Positions 13,743 to 21,945 of a DNA stretch of 25,171 nt are shown here, piece after piece (within the stretch, counting starts at the first letter, position 1; each line of letters begins with the position of its first letter). Source of the DNA: Tissierellia bacterium (GTDB taxonomy: Bacteria; Bacillota; Clostridia; Tissierellales; Sedimentibacteraceae); the NCBI GenBank assembly GCA_028700795.1, contig JAQVRY010000012.1, forward strand, positions 1 to 25,171, in the 5' to 3' direction. The translations under genes were made by a program, and so were the position numbers. The notes beneath the pieces were generated by a model that was not told the DNA's origin, did not search any database, and saw nothing but the letters and a program-made list of their open reading frames with translations.

Positions 13743-16700
13743 GTGGCCTTAGTAAAACTTAATATAAATGGAAAAGAAATAACAGCTGAAGCTGGGAAAA
13801 CAGTACTTGAAGCAGCCTTAGAAAATGGCATAGAGATTCCGCACTTGTGTTTTGATGAAAAATTGGAAGTGTATGCAGGGTGTGGATTATGTATTGTAGA
13901 AATAGAGGGACAGCCTAAAATTGCAAGAGCATGTGCAACTCCCGTTTCAAACGGATTAGTAGTAAGATCAGATACTGAAAGAGTAATGGAAGCAAGAGAT
14001 AATGCACTCAGGTTATTGGTATCTCAGCATATAGGAGACTGTAAAGCCCCATGTGCATTGAATTGTCCGGCACAGACAGATGTACAGGGATATGTTGGTT
14101 TAGTTGCCAATAAGCAATATAGAGAATCATTAAAACTTATCAAAGAAAAATTACCTATACCGGCATGTATAGGAAGAGTTTGTCCACATCCTTGTGAAGA
14201 TGCATGCAGAAGACAATATGTGGAAGAGCCGATATCAATAGCATGTATTAAAACATTTGCAGCTGATTACGATTTAAATTCAGGCAATCCGTATATTCCT
14301 GAATTAAAACCTGAAACAGGCAAAAGGATTGCTGTTGTAGGAGCAGGCCCTGCAGGACTTTCTGCAGCATATTATCTGTTGGTAGACGGACATGAAGTAG
14401 ATATATTTGAAGCAATGCCAAAACCCGGCGGAATGCTTAGATATGGTATTCCTGAATACAGACTTCCAAAAAATGTAGTTGATGCAGAAGTGGCAATAAT
14501 AGAACAAATGGGTGCAAACATCAATTATGGCATAAAAATTGGCGAAGACATGTCCTTAGAATATTTGCAAGATAAATACGATGCAGTATTCCTTGGAATA
14601 GGAGCATGGAAGAGTTCACCTATGAGATGTGAAGGGGAAGACACTCCCGGAGTTTTAGGTGGAATTGATTTCTTAATAAAAGTAGCAGAAAATAAACCTG
14701 TTAAATTAGGCAAGAAAGTAATAGTAGTAGGTGGCGGTAACACTGCAATGGACGTTGCAAGAACAAGTATTCGTTTAGGTGCAGAAGAAGTAAGAGTTGT
14801 TTACAGAAGAAGTGAAGAACAAATGCCTGCCGAAGAAATAGAAATAAAAGAAGCGAAAGAAGAAGGAGTAATATTCTCATTCTTGTCAGGACCTTCATTA
14901 GTTGAAAGTGACGGTGAAAAAGCAACAGGGCTTAAATGTGAAAAGATGGTTCTTGGTGAAAAAGATGCATCAGGAAGACAAAGACCTGTACCAACCGGCG
15001 AATTCGTAACATTTGAAGCAGATACAATAATTGCGGCAATAGGTCAGGAAGTTGACTGCGGTAAAATTAATGTAGGACAGGGAAGAAAGAAAAATATAGT
15101 AATAAATGAAGATACTTTTGAAACAAATATTAAAGGTGTGTTTGCAGGAGGAGATGCAGCAACAGGTCCTAAGATAGCTATAGACGCAGTTGCTCAAGGT
15201 GGACATGCTGCAGCAGTTATAAGCAGTTATCTTGCAGGACAAATGATTCCTTACAAAGAACTGCCTTTAGTATATACTGAAGTAACAGAAGAAGACTATG
15301 TTGACGAAGAAAGAATTCCAAGAGTTCCTCACAGAACTGTTGAAGCTGAAATAAGAAAGCATAACTTCCAGCCTATACTTCCTACAATGACAGAGGAAGA
15401 AGCAGTGAGAGAAGGACAAAGATGTCTTGAGTGCGGTTGTAAGGATTACTTTGAATGTCAGTTGGTTGACTATATTAAGAAGTATGAAGTTGATACTGAA
15501 AAATATCATGCAGACAATGAAAAGAAATTCAAAGAAACAGATCATCCGTTCATTTCACAAAATGTTGACAAATGTATACTTTGCGGACTTTGCGTACGTA
15601 CATGTGACGAAGTTGTAGGAGCGTCAGCTTTAGGCTTTGTTGAAAGAGGAAATGAAACATTTGTAGCGCCTGCATTCCAGCAGGAATTAAAAGCAACCAA
15701 CTGTATTTCCTGTGGTCAGTGTATTGATGTATGTCCAACGGGTGCTTGGCTGGACAGAAGAGATAATATGAAGGAAATACCTTTAGACTTAACACAAACC
15801 AAGTCAGTTTGCAGCTACTGCTCTGTAGGATGCGAGATTGTTTATGAGCACAAGGATAATATGGTATATCTTGCTTCCAGCAAGGAAAATGAAATACCTG
15901 CCTGCGGAAAAGGTAAATTTGGTATAGAGCATATTAATAACAAAAACAGACTCCTACAACCAAAGGCTAAGGTTAAAGCAAACTATGCAAACATAGCACT
16001 TGACACTGCATTGTTTGAAACAGCTATACGATTAAGAAGCATACAAAATATGTACGGTGATGACCAAGTAGCATTTGTTGTATCACCTAAATTGACCAAT
16101 GAAGAATTTAAATCTATAAAAGCTGTAGCAGATGAATTAAATACTAAGTTCAAAGGTTCATTTATGGTTGATTCAGAGCCGGGAATTGAAGCAGTATTAG
16201 GCAAGAATGAATCTACTATAACTGCTGAAGAATTAGACAATGCTGATTTAATTATTTCAGCAGGACAATTATACGAGCACCATCCTGCAGCAGGAATGAA
16301 ATTAAGAAGACTTTCAACTACAAAGAAAATAATTTCTGCATCAACTATTGCAACAAAGATGAATAACTTTGCAGTAAAAGCAGATGTGACAGACTATGAA
16401 GTGTTCTTTACACGTGTTATGAAAGCATTGGTTGACAACGGAGTTATTAAGAAAGATTCAATAGGCCGTTTTGAAAACGGTGAAGAGCTGATTAAGTTAT
16501 TAGACAAAGTAGAAGTTCTTCCTGAAGCTCAAGTAGTGGCAGAAGCTTTCAAGAAAGCAAGAAAACCGATTATCATTGCAGATGAAAACACAGTTCCAAA
16601 AGCTGCATTAAAAGTATTGGCTGACATAACCGTATTAGCAGGAAACGACAAACGTCCGCACAGAGGTTTGATTGTTCTAAAAGCTAAAGCAAACAGCCAG

Positions 16701-17192
16701 GGAGCTTGGAACATTGGTTTCAGAACTCCTGGAGAAGAAATCAAGAAAGCATTGTTAAACAATGAGCTTAAGGGCTTAGTTGTAATAGGCGAAGATATAT
16801 TAGGAAATGTTCCTGAGCTTAAGAAAGCTATCGACAATCTTAAATTCTTTGCAGCATTTGACATAATGGAAAATGAAACTACTGCTAAAGCCGAATACGT
16901 ACTTCCTCTTTGCAGCATTGCTGAAAGCAATGGTACAATAGTAAGTGCAGACGGCACTGTAAGAAATGTAGTTCAAGCAATAAAACCATTAACAGGCATG
17001 TCAAACCTACAGATGTTCGAAAAATTAGCTCAATTGTTAAATGCAGCATACAAAGAAGATGCTAAAGATGAAGCAAAAGTTCAACTATACGTACCTACTT
17101 TAAACAGCAAGGAAAAGGACTACGAAGTTTACGACACAGTTGAAAAAGCATTCTTGGCAAGATTAAAAGAAAACTGCATTAAAGCAGTATAA
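13743..17192 (+). CDS. StnA-like fusion: NuoG-type ferredoxins + NfnB/GltD flavoprotein + NuoG-like C-domain
   Basis: A 1149-residue catalytic subunit starting at GTG 13743, after AGGAGGAGG. Domains in order: plant-type [2Fe-2S] (C36, C47, C50, C64); a GltD-type cysteine-rich segment (C100, C104, C108, C142, C147, C151, C155); an FAD fold (VVGAGPAG, 198-205) and a pyridine-nucleotide fold (VVGGGNTAMD, 328-337); C561, C564, C566 and C572; a two-[4Fe-4S] ferredoxin (C611, C614, C617, C621; C654, C657, C660, C664); another cluster site (C690, C693, C697, C721); and a NuoG-like molybdopterin-oxidoreductase fold to the end. The C-domain lacks a catalytic Sec/Cys, and no hydrogenase H-cluster motifs occur. 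With NuoE and NuoF partners this matches Stn-type transhydrogenases, which couple NADH, ferredoxin and NADP. Assignment is by architecture; direction in vivo is unknown. Confidence 0.85.
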   Translation: MALVKLNINGKEITAEAGKTVLEAALENGIEIPHLCFDEKLEVYAGCGLCIVEIEGQPKIARACATPVSNGLVVRSDTERVMEARDNALRLLVSQHIGDCKAPCALNCPAQTDVQGYVGLVANKQYRESLKLIKEKLPIPACIGRVCPHPCEDACRRQYVEEPISIACIKTFAADYDLNSGNPYIPELKPETGKRIAVVGAGPAGLSAAYYLLVDGHEVDIFEAMPKPGGMLRYGIPEYRLPKNVVDAEVAIIEQMGANINYGIKIGEDMSLEYLQDKYDAVFLGIGAWKSSPMRCEGEDTPGVLGGIDFLIKVAENKPVKLGKKVIVVGGGNTAMDVARTSIRLGAEEVRVVYRRSEEQMPAEEIEIKEAKEEGVIFSFLSGPSLVESDGEKATGLKCEKMVLGEKDASGRQRPVPTGEFVTFEADTIIAAIGQEVDCGKINVGQGRKKNIVINEDTFETNIKGVFAGGDAATGPKIAIDAVAQGGHAAAVISSYLAGQMIPYKELPLVYTEVTEEDYVDEERIPRVPHRTVEAEIRKHNFQPILPTMTEEEAVREGQRCLECGCKDYFECQLVDYIKKYEVDTEKYHADNEKKFKETDHPFISQNVDKCILCGLCVRTCDEVVGASALGFVERGNETFVAPAFQQELKATNCISCGQCIDVCPTGAWLDRRDNMKEIPLDLTQTKSVCSYCSVGCEIVYEHKDNMVYLASSKENEIPACGKGKFGIEHINNKNRLLQPKAKVKANYANIALDTALFETAIRLRSIQNMYGDDQVAFVVSPKLTNEEFKSIKAVADELNTKFKGSFMVDSEPGIEAVLGKNESTITAEELDNADLIISAGQLYEHHPAAGMKLRRLSTTKKIISASTIATKMNNFAVKADVTDYEVFFTRVMKALVDNGVIKKDSIGRFENGEELIKLLDKVEVLPEAQVVAEAFKKARKPIIIADENTVPKAALKVLADITVLAGNDKRPHRGLIVLKAKANSQGAWNIGFRTPGEEIKKALLNNELKGLVVIGEDILGNVPELKKAIDNLKFFAAFDIMENETTAKAEYVLPLCSIAESNGTIVSADGTVRNVVQAIKPLTGMSNLQMFEKLAQLLNAAYKEDAKDEAKVQLYVPTLNSKEKDYEVYDTVEKAFLARLKENCIKAV

Positions 17193-17226
17193 TGACAAAG
17201 GGACGGGGGAGCTGTCACATTCCCTC
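17193..17226 (+). repeat. REP-like short palindromic element
   Basis: TGACA at 17193-17197 and TGTCA about 20 bp later flank a G-rich GGGACGGGGGAGC core. Sequences of this type occur in many copies in other clostridial genomes, from memory. The copy lies between the end of the fusion gene and its terminator. Only one clear copy is visible in this window. Confidence 0.35.
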
Positions 17227-17248
17227 AACCTAAAAACTGTACAACATT

Positions 17249-17284
17249 AGAGATTCTGTGAAAATTCAGAATCTCTTTTTTTTA
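17249..17284 (+). terminator. Intrinsic terminator of the bifurcation operon
   Basis: A perfect 10-bp stem, AGAGATTCTG (17249-17258) with CAGAATCTCT (17267-17276), an 8-nt loop, and a run of eight or nine T residues that reaches the stop codon of the convergent mgtE. Confidence 0.9.
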
Positions 17285-18619
17285 TTTTATTAGAATGGCT
17301 GAGGCAATTCCAAAGTAAACCAAGAGTGTCAATGCATCTACAATTGTTGTAATTAATGGACCTGCCATTATTGCAGGGTCTAACTTAAGCTTTTTTGCTA
17401 TTAAAGGAAGAGTTCCTCCAAATATTTTCGCTAAAATTACTGCAATTATTACGGTTAGGGATACGGTTAAAGAAACCATTAATTCTAATCTGTCAAGCAG
17501 CATGTTTTTTGCAAAGTTTACTGTTGCCAGAGAAATTCCTACTAATAGACTTATTCTGAATTCCTTCCATAGAACTCTCCAAATGTCTTTTAATACTACT
17601 TCTCCCGTTGCTAACCCACGAATTATTAATGTTGAAGATTGGTTTCCGGAGTTTCCTCCAGTATCCATAAGCATTGGAATAAATGCTGTAAGAACAACAA
17701 CTGTACTGAGAATATCTTCAAATTTCTTAATAATGCCGCCTGTTACGGTAGCTCCAATCATTAATATCATTAGCCAAGGAATTCTTTGTTTTGCTAATGT
17801 AATTACACTTGAATCCAAATACGCCTCATCGGATGGCACCATGGCAGCCATCCTTTGGAAGTCTTCGGTTGCCTCTTCTTCCATTACATCCATTATATCA
17901 TCAAATGTAATAATACCTGTTAATCTATGCTCTTTATCAACAACAGGTAATGCCATAAAACCGTATTTTTTAAAAATATTTGCTATGATTTCCTGATCAT
18001 CATGAGTTTCAACATATATAACTTCTTCTAACATAATATCATTTATGCTTTGTTCAAACTCAGAAACAACCAAATTTCTCAATGATACTATTCCTTCTAA
18101 CTTTCTTTTCTTGTCCGTAACATAACATGTATATATTGTTTCCTTGTTTAATCCTATTTCTTTAATATGCTCAAGTGCTTCCTTAACTGACATGTTTTTC
18201 TTAAGCTCAACATATTCAATTGTCATTATGCTTCCGGCTGACTGCGCTGGATATTTTAAAAATTGATTAATTAAAACTCTTTCTTCCTGTGTTGAGTTTA
18301 TTAAAATTTTATTGACAACATTAGCAGGCATTTCTTCAATTAAGTCTATCATGTCATCAAAAAACAGCTCATCTAAAATAAATTTTAATTCTTTATCTGT
18401 AATAGTATTCATTATATCAGCTTGTTGTTCCGCTGAAAAATAAGAAAAGACCTCAGCTGCAATACCCTTTGAAAGCATCCTAAAAACAAGCAATGTTGTT
18501 GGTAGGTCTAAAGGTTCTATAATTTCCGAAATATCTACTTCATTCATTTCAGAAAGTTCCTTTTTTAACTGAATATACTTTTTTTGCTCAATTAGTTCTA
18601 AAATATTTTGTTTTTCCAT
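17282..18619 (-). CDS. mgtE: Magnesium transporter MgtE
   Basis: Mg2+ channel/transporter. The N-terminal helical superfamily domain spans about residues 1-125, followed by a CBS-domain pair (about 130-250, with PVVDKEHRLTGIITFDDIMDV) and a plug-helix region. The membrane domain (about 285-445) has the signature DTGGNSGNQSS and five predicted spans. At 445 residues it is complete. MgtE gates on cytoplasmic Mg2+ through the N and CBS domains. An AAGGAG site precedes the ATG. A 51-codon ORF overlaps the start (18588-18743), and no M-box riboswitch is visible upstream, so control may act through that leader ORF. Confidence 0.95.
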   Translation of the reverse strand: MEKQNILELIEQKKYIQLKKELSEMNEVDISEIIEPLDLPTTLLVFRMLSKGIAAEVFSYFSAEQQADIMNTITDKELKFILDELFFDDMIDLIEEMPANVVNKILINSTQEERVLINQFLKYPAQSAGSIMTIEYVELKKNMSVKEALEHIKEIGLNKETIYTCYVTDKKRKLEGIVSLRNLVVSEFEQSINDIMLEEVIYVETHDDQEIIANIFKKYGFMALPVVDKEHRLTGIITFDDIMDVMEEEATEDFQRMAAMVPSDEAYLDSSVITLAKQRIPWLMILMIGATVTGGIIKKFEDILSTVVVLTAFIPMLMDTGGNSGNQSSTLIIRGLATGEVVLKDIWRVLWKEFRISLLVGISLATVNFAKNMLLDRLELMVSLTVSLTVIIAVILAKIFGGTLPLIAKKLKLDPAIMAGPLITTIVDALTLLVYFGIASAILIK

Positions 18620-18743
18620 TTTCTACTCCTTTTAAATACTTGTTGTCATATCCTATAAAAGAAGACACAGTGGTAAACATAGCTTCCTTAACAGGATTAT
18701 TCTGCTTTCTTGTTAAACTATCAGGCAAAGGCTCAGAATCCAT
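18588..18743 (-). CDS. Putative 51-residue leader ORF overlapping mgtE
   Basis: On the minus strand an ATG at 18743 has a good AAGGAG 8-9 nt upstream. It opens a frame beginning MDSEPLPDSLTRKQNNPVKE that ends at TGA 18588, overlapping the first 32 nt of mgtE in another frame. The N-terminus alternates acidic residues and prolines (D2, E4, P5, P7, D8). This is the kind of sequence known to make ribosomes fall off at low Mg2+ in the MgtL leader peptide of enterobacteria. I do not recognise the peptide itself. It could also be a fortuitous ORF. The overlap would let its translation influence mgtE initiation. Confidence 0.5.
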   Translation of the reverse strand: MDSEPLPDSLTRKQNNPVKEAMFTTVSSFIGYDNKYLKGVENGKTKYFRTN

Positions 18744-18783
18744 ATTTATCACTCCTTACAATTATTTTAGAAATTCATAGTTC

Positions 18784-18792
18784 ATTATATCA
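18784..18792 (-). promoter_or_regulatory. Extended -10 promoter for the leader ORF and mgtE
   Basis: Read on the minus strand: TG, one base, TATAAT, with the hexamer at plus-strand 18784-18789. It would start transcription near 18777, about 34 nt before the leader ORF. The -35 region is poor. Confidence 0.5.
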
Positions 18793-18887
18793 TGATTTAG
18801 TATAAATATAATAAATGTTTTATTTGAATATTACAACATAAATTATAAACCTCTTATTCAAATGAGTACAAGGTGAATAATTATTAT

Positions 18888-18915
18888 TTGAATATTGGCA
18901 AAAATAAGTTATAAT
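18888..18915 (+). promoter_or_regulatory. Promoter of the RsmC-like methyltransferase gene
   Basis: TTGAAT at 18888-18893, a 16-bp spacer, TATAAT at 18910-18915. The predicted start near 18922 lies right before the first in-frame ATG (18924), which argues for initiation at the later ATG (18942). Confidence 0.6.
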
Positions 18916-18941
18916 TAATTAAAATGACTATGGAGAGGGAA

Positions 18942-19547
18942 ATGGAACAATATTTTACTCAAAACCCCACATCTGAAAAGGAAATCTTTAAATTCGAATG
19001 GAATGTGAAAGAAGAAGTTTTTATTTTTTACACAAGCAACAGTGTTTTCTCCAAAAATGGAGTGGATTTTGGCTCCATGCTTTTAATAGAAACAATTTTA
19101 AATGAAAATAAAGAATTTAGCGGCAGTATTTTAGACTTGGGCTGTGGTTATGGTACCTTGGGTATTATTGCTGCTAAGATATTAAAAAAATCCTTTGTTA
19201 CTATGTGCGATGTAAATGAAAGAGCCTTGGAATTGTCAAAGATGAATGCAAAGGAAAACAAGGTTGATGACAGAATCAAAGTATTAACTTCCTCTTCATT
19301 TGAAAATATTAAGGATAATTACGATATTATTATGACTAATCCTCCCATTAGGGCAGGTAAAGAAGTAGTGTTTTCCTTTTATGAAGGCGCATATGAACAT
19401 TTAAACAATGGCGGCAAGCTTTATGTTGTAATTCAAAAGAAACAAGGAGCCCCAAGCACAAAAGCAAAGCTTGAAAGCTTATTTGGCAACTGTGAAACAG
19501 CAAATAAAAAATCAGGGTATTCTATTTTTAGATGTATAAAAAAATAA
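18942..19547 (+). CDS. RsmC-like class I methyltransferase (YbxB-type)
   Basis: SAM-dependent methyltransferase of the group that includes 16S rRNA G1207 methylase RsmC. The SAM motif ILDLGCGYGTLGI lies at about residues 66-78, and the catalytic NPPI motif (TNPPIRAGKEVV) follows. The N-terminal words resemble Bacillus YbxB (EQYFTQNPTS, then SNSVFSKNGVDFGSMLLIE, in outline). The ATG at 18942 is chosen: GGAGAGGG lies just upstream, and the ATG at 18924 is only about 2 nt from the predicted transcription start. At 201 residues it is the short single-domain form. RNA target is inferred from the family. The gene stands alone. Confidence 0.88.
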   Translation: MEQYFTQNPTSEKEIFKFEWNVKEEVFIFYTSNSVFSKNGVDFGSMLLIETILNENKEFSGSILDLGCGYGTLGIIAAKILKKSFVTMCDVNERALELSKMNAKENKVDDRIKVLTSSSFENIKDNYDIIMTNPPIRAGKEVVFSFYEGAYEHLNNGGKLYVVIQKKQGAPSTKAKLESLFGNCETANKKSGYSIFRCIKK

Positions 19548-19646
19548 CTGCTTCTAAGTGGCAGCAATGCATTTTTTATAGTGACTGCTCAAAATTTCAA
19601 AGCCTAAGTATCCCATTCTACGTCCAAATGAGCGAAGGAGTATTGT

Positions 19647-20483
19647 TTAACCAGCACTTTTTCCATTCTTTTGTTTTGCTGCAAAATAGTTTACTTCAGC
19701 ACCCATAAGAAAAATAATTGACAAAATATAAATCCATATAATAAATACAAATAATCCGGACAAATTCCCATAAATGGAATTTATAAAGACAACCCTGGTG
19801 CTTACATAGCGTGAATATAAGTAAGAACCGGCTATTGAGCCTACTGAAGCAAATATTGCACCCGGATATGCGTATGTAAATTTAACCTTTTCATAAGGCA
19901 AAAATTTATATGATGCTAATAAAATAATGAATATTGCAAAAAATGCAAAAGCAAATCTTAGTATATCAATTAATATAAAATTATAGTCCTCAAAAATGGA
20001 TACTCCTTTAATGAAGAGCAATAAAGAGCTTCCTGCAACAATAACAGCAAAAATAATTTGCATTGATATCATTAAAGCCAAAGTAAACAAAATTCCTCTT
20101 AACCTTAGGAATAAAAAGTTCTTTTTAGTATTGAATCCATATGCTATATTGATCCCATTTATAATGGCTGCACTGCCGGAAGTAGCCGACCATATTATAA
20201 TGAGCATGCTGATGGTTAAGTAAGGCTTGCTGCAGCTTCCCACGGAGTATTTTAATACATTGTAAATAATGTTGTGCACTTCTTTAGGAATCACATTGGA
20301 TAATGAATTCAATATATTGTAGATGTATTCACTATAGCCGCACAGCAAAGATATTGCCATAATAAGAAACGGGAAAATACTTAATATTATATAATATGAT
20401 AATTGAGCACTCAGTGCAAAAATATTGTCTTCCGTTGTCTTATTTATAAGTTTTGTAGTAAAAATTAAAATTTTTTTAATCAT
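19647..20483 (-). CDS. YihY/BrkB-family integral membrane protein
   Basis: A 278-residue protein with about six hydrophobic spans. It shows family hallmarks: ALSAQLSYYIILSIFPFLI near the N-terminus, the IWSATSGSAAIINGIN segment at about 97-112, YKFLPYEKVKFTYAYPGA, and the YGNLSGLFVFIIWIYILSIIFLMGAEVN region (given here in outline) near the end. Members were once annotated as ribonuclease BN; that assignment was withdrawn for the membrane protein, and the function is unsettled. AGGGTGA precedes the ATG. It is convergent with the RsmC-like gene and appears monocistronic. Confidence 0.9.
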   Translation of the reverse strand: MIKKILIFTTKLINKTTEDNIFALSAQLSYYIILSIFPFLIMAISLLCGYSEYIYNILNSLSNVIPKEVHNIIYNVLKYSVGSCSKPYLTISMLIIIWSATSGSAAIINGINIAYGFNTKKNFLFLRLRGILFTLALMISMQIIFAVIVAGSSLLLFIKGVSIFEDYNFILIDILRFAFAFFAIFIILLASYKFLPYEKVKFTYAYPGAIFASVGSIAGSYLYSRYVSTRVVFINSIYGNLSGLFVFIIWIYILSIIFLMGAEVNYFAAKQKNGKSAG

Positions 20484-20577
20484 AAATTCACCCTACATTA
20501 TTATTAACAAATAATATACTTATTATGAGTAACTGTTAACTGACCAGAAACTACGAATCTATATTTTAAAAATAAAG

Positions 20578-20605
20578 AACCTTCGCTTAACTCAGATGAT
20601 AACAC
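20578..20605 (+). repeat. Decayed copy of family 2 repeat
   Basis: AACCTTCGCTTAACTCAGAT, continuing GATAACA, matches the 2053-2072 and 3002-3066 units with small losses, including the GCTCAGG core reduced to CTCAG. It lies between yihY and the acyl-CoA dehydrogenase promoter. Confidence 0.5.
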
Positions 20606-20661
20606 CGTTGAAGTGAACCGTAATTATTATGTTAAGGTTATTAGGTCATTCTGAAAATCGC

Positions 20662-20691
20662 TTGATTTATTTTATATGGTAGTGGTATAAT
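20662..20691 (+). promoter_or_regulatory. Promoter of the 3-hydroxyacyl-CoA dehydrogenase gene
   Basis: TTGATT at 20662-20667, an 18-bp spacer, and TATAAT at 20686-20691 preceded by TGG, an extended -10. Transcription would start near 20698; GGGAGG lies before the ATG at 20726. Confidence 0.65.
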
Positions 20692-20725
20692 TAAAGCAGG
20701 CAAAAAAAATTAATGGGAGGATAAA

Positions 20726-21583
20726 ATGGAAATTAAAAAGATTTGCATAGTTGGAACAGGTACAATGGCAAAAGGTATTGTACAAACATTTGCACAAGCA
20801 GGATATCCTGTTATAGTAAAGGGAAGACCCGGCAAAACGTTTGACACATTAGAAACCGTAATAGGTAAGGGATTAAGTAAGCTGGTATCAAAAGGAAGAA
20901 TAGAACAGTCTAAGATGGACGAAACTTTAGGAAACATTTTCAAAACCACTACATATGAAGAATGTACAGACGCAGATTTGTTTATCGAAGCAGTTGCAGA
21001 AGACATGGTTACAAAACATGCAATGTTTGCTGAAATAGAAGCTGTAGCAAAGGAAGGGGCAATATTATCAACCAATACATCATCATTGTCCATCACTGAA
21101 ATTGCTGCAAAAGCAAAAGCCCCCGGCAGAATAATAGGAATGCATTTCTTTAATCCTGTTCCTGTTATGAAATTAGTCGAAATAATTAAAGGCAAAGTTA
21201 CTGATGAAGAAGTTCATGCTGCAGTATTTGAATTATCTCAAAAAATAGGAAAAACACCGGTAAGTGTTGATGAAGCACCTGGATTTGTTGTAAATAGAGT
21301 GTTGATTCCATTGGTTAATGAAGGTATAGGTATATTGGCAGATGGAGTTGCTACCGCAGAAGAAATAGACACTGCAATGAAATTAGGTGCAAACCATCCT
21401 ATGGGACCATTAGAACTTGGAGACTTGATAGGACTTGATGTTTGTCTTGCTATTATGGAGGTTCTATATAATGAATTCGGAGATCCTAAATACAGACCGC
21501 ATCCATTGCTTCGAAAAATGGTAAGAGCAAATCTGCTTGGAAGAAAAACAGGCAAAGGATTCTACGATTACAAGATGCCCTAA
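20726..21583 (+). CDS. hbd: 3-hydroxybutyryl-CoA dehydrogenase
   Basis: Interconverts acetoacetyl-CoA and 3-hydroxybutyryl-CoA with NAD(P)H, a step of butyrate formation or degradation. The Rossmann motif is VGTGTMAKG (9-17). Catalytic residues are S120 (NTSS), H140 and N143 (MHFFNPVP), with E152. The C-terminal dimerisation domain has the EAPGFVVNRVL motif. The 285-residue length is normal for the clostridial enzyme. Its usual butyrate-pathway partners are absent from the surroundings, so it is a single-gene unit. The last two residues and the stop codon (ATG CCC TAA) come from the inserted repeat R4; the ancestral end was probably FYDYK. Confidence 0.93.
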   Translation: MEIKKICIVGTGTMAKGIVQTFAQAGYPVIVKGRPGKTFDTLETVIGKGLSKLVSKGRIEQSKMDETLGNIFKTTTYEECTDADLFIEAVAEDMVTKHAMFAEIEAVAKEGAILSTNTSSLSITEIAAKAKAPGRIIGMHFFNPVPVMKLVEIIKGKVTDEEVHAAVFELSQKIGKTPVSVDEAPGFVVNRVLIPLVNEGIGILADGVATAEEIDTAMKLGANHPMGPLELGDLIGLDVCLAIMEVLYNEFGDPKYRPHPLLRKMVRANLLGRKTGKGFYDYKMP

Positions 21584-21689
21584 CCCTATTTTTCAGAGTC
21601 TTTTTTCTGAAAAATAGCGGTAGGTCATTCGCAACGAATTCCCAATTTATGCGACGCAAGGAGCAAATAAATTGGTGAATGAGACTGAG
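21573..21689 (+). repeat. Two-hairpin dispersed repeat, copy R4
   Basis: A complete unit. Stem A is a perfect 12 bp, CTATTTTTCAGA (21586-21597) with TCTGAAAAATAG (21606-21617). The conserved GGTAGGTCATTCGCAACGA follows. Stem B is CCAATTTAT (21642-21650) with ATAAATTGG (21667-21675) around a GCGACGCAAGGAGC loop, extended by ATTC/GAAT across a bulged T. It begins inside the hbd coding sequence and provides its TAA. Confidence 0.9.
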
Positions 21690-21748
21690 AGATGCCCTAA
21701 CCCTATTTTTCTGACCGAAGGGAGCCCTAACCCGCAACGAGACTGCGG
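21690..21748 (+). repeat. Two-hairpin dispersed repeat, internally deleted copy R5
   Basis: In tandem with R4, it begins AGATGCCCTAACCC and keeps the left arm CTATTTTTCTGA and the loop-like GACCGAAGGGAG. It then jumps to CCCTAACCCGCAACGAGACTG and lacks the right arm of stem A and most of the second hairpin. It is best read as a deletion derivative. Confidence 0.75.
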
Positions 21749-21778
21749 AACCTTATGTTTTAAAAGACAAAAAAATAG

Positions 21779-21803
21779 AGGGGCGGTGCTGCCGTCCCTT
21801 TTT
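21779..21803 (+). terminator. Intrinsic terminator after hbd and its repeats
   Basis: AGGGGCGG (21779-21786) pairs with CCGTCCCT (21792-21799) around a 5-nt loop with one G-T pair, followed by five T residues. It is GC-rich and convincing. Confidence 0.88.
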
Positions 21804-21945
21804 GCATTTTTGATTCATTCCACTGCGATGCCTAACACTGTATATTAATGGTATGGGACACAACTTGATGGGCTGTCGCTCTTTGTGAGTTATAATATCA
21901 AGGAATGTCCCCAATAATGTGGTTATATACAAATAAAATGGGATA

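Noticed and set aside
13743..17192. [FeFe] hydrogenase catalytic subunit (HydA/HndD), as the neighbours suggest
   Set aside because: The H-cluster cysteine motifs (TSCCP, MPCxxK, MACxxGC types) are absent, and a GltD/NfnB flavoprotein module occupies the middle of the protein.
15800..17192. Formate dehydrogenase catalytic domain
   Set aside because: The domain keeps the N-terminal [4Fe-4S] cysteines but is far shorter than FdhA, and I see no catalytic Sec or Cys. The VLPLCSIAESNGT segment near the end is of NuoG type.
17502..17996. A 164-codon ORF antisense to mgtE
   Set aside because: It lies entirely inside the well-supported mgtE frame, has no ribosome binding site, and its composition is that of a shadow of a membrane protein gene.
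18744..18923. M-box (ykoK) magnesium riboswitch before mgtE
   Set aside because: The region is almost pure A/T and lacks the conserved GC-rich M-box segments on the minus strand.
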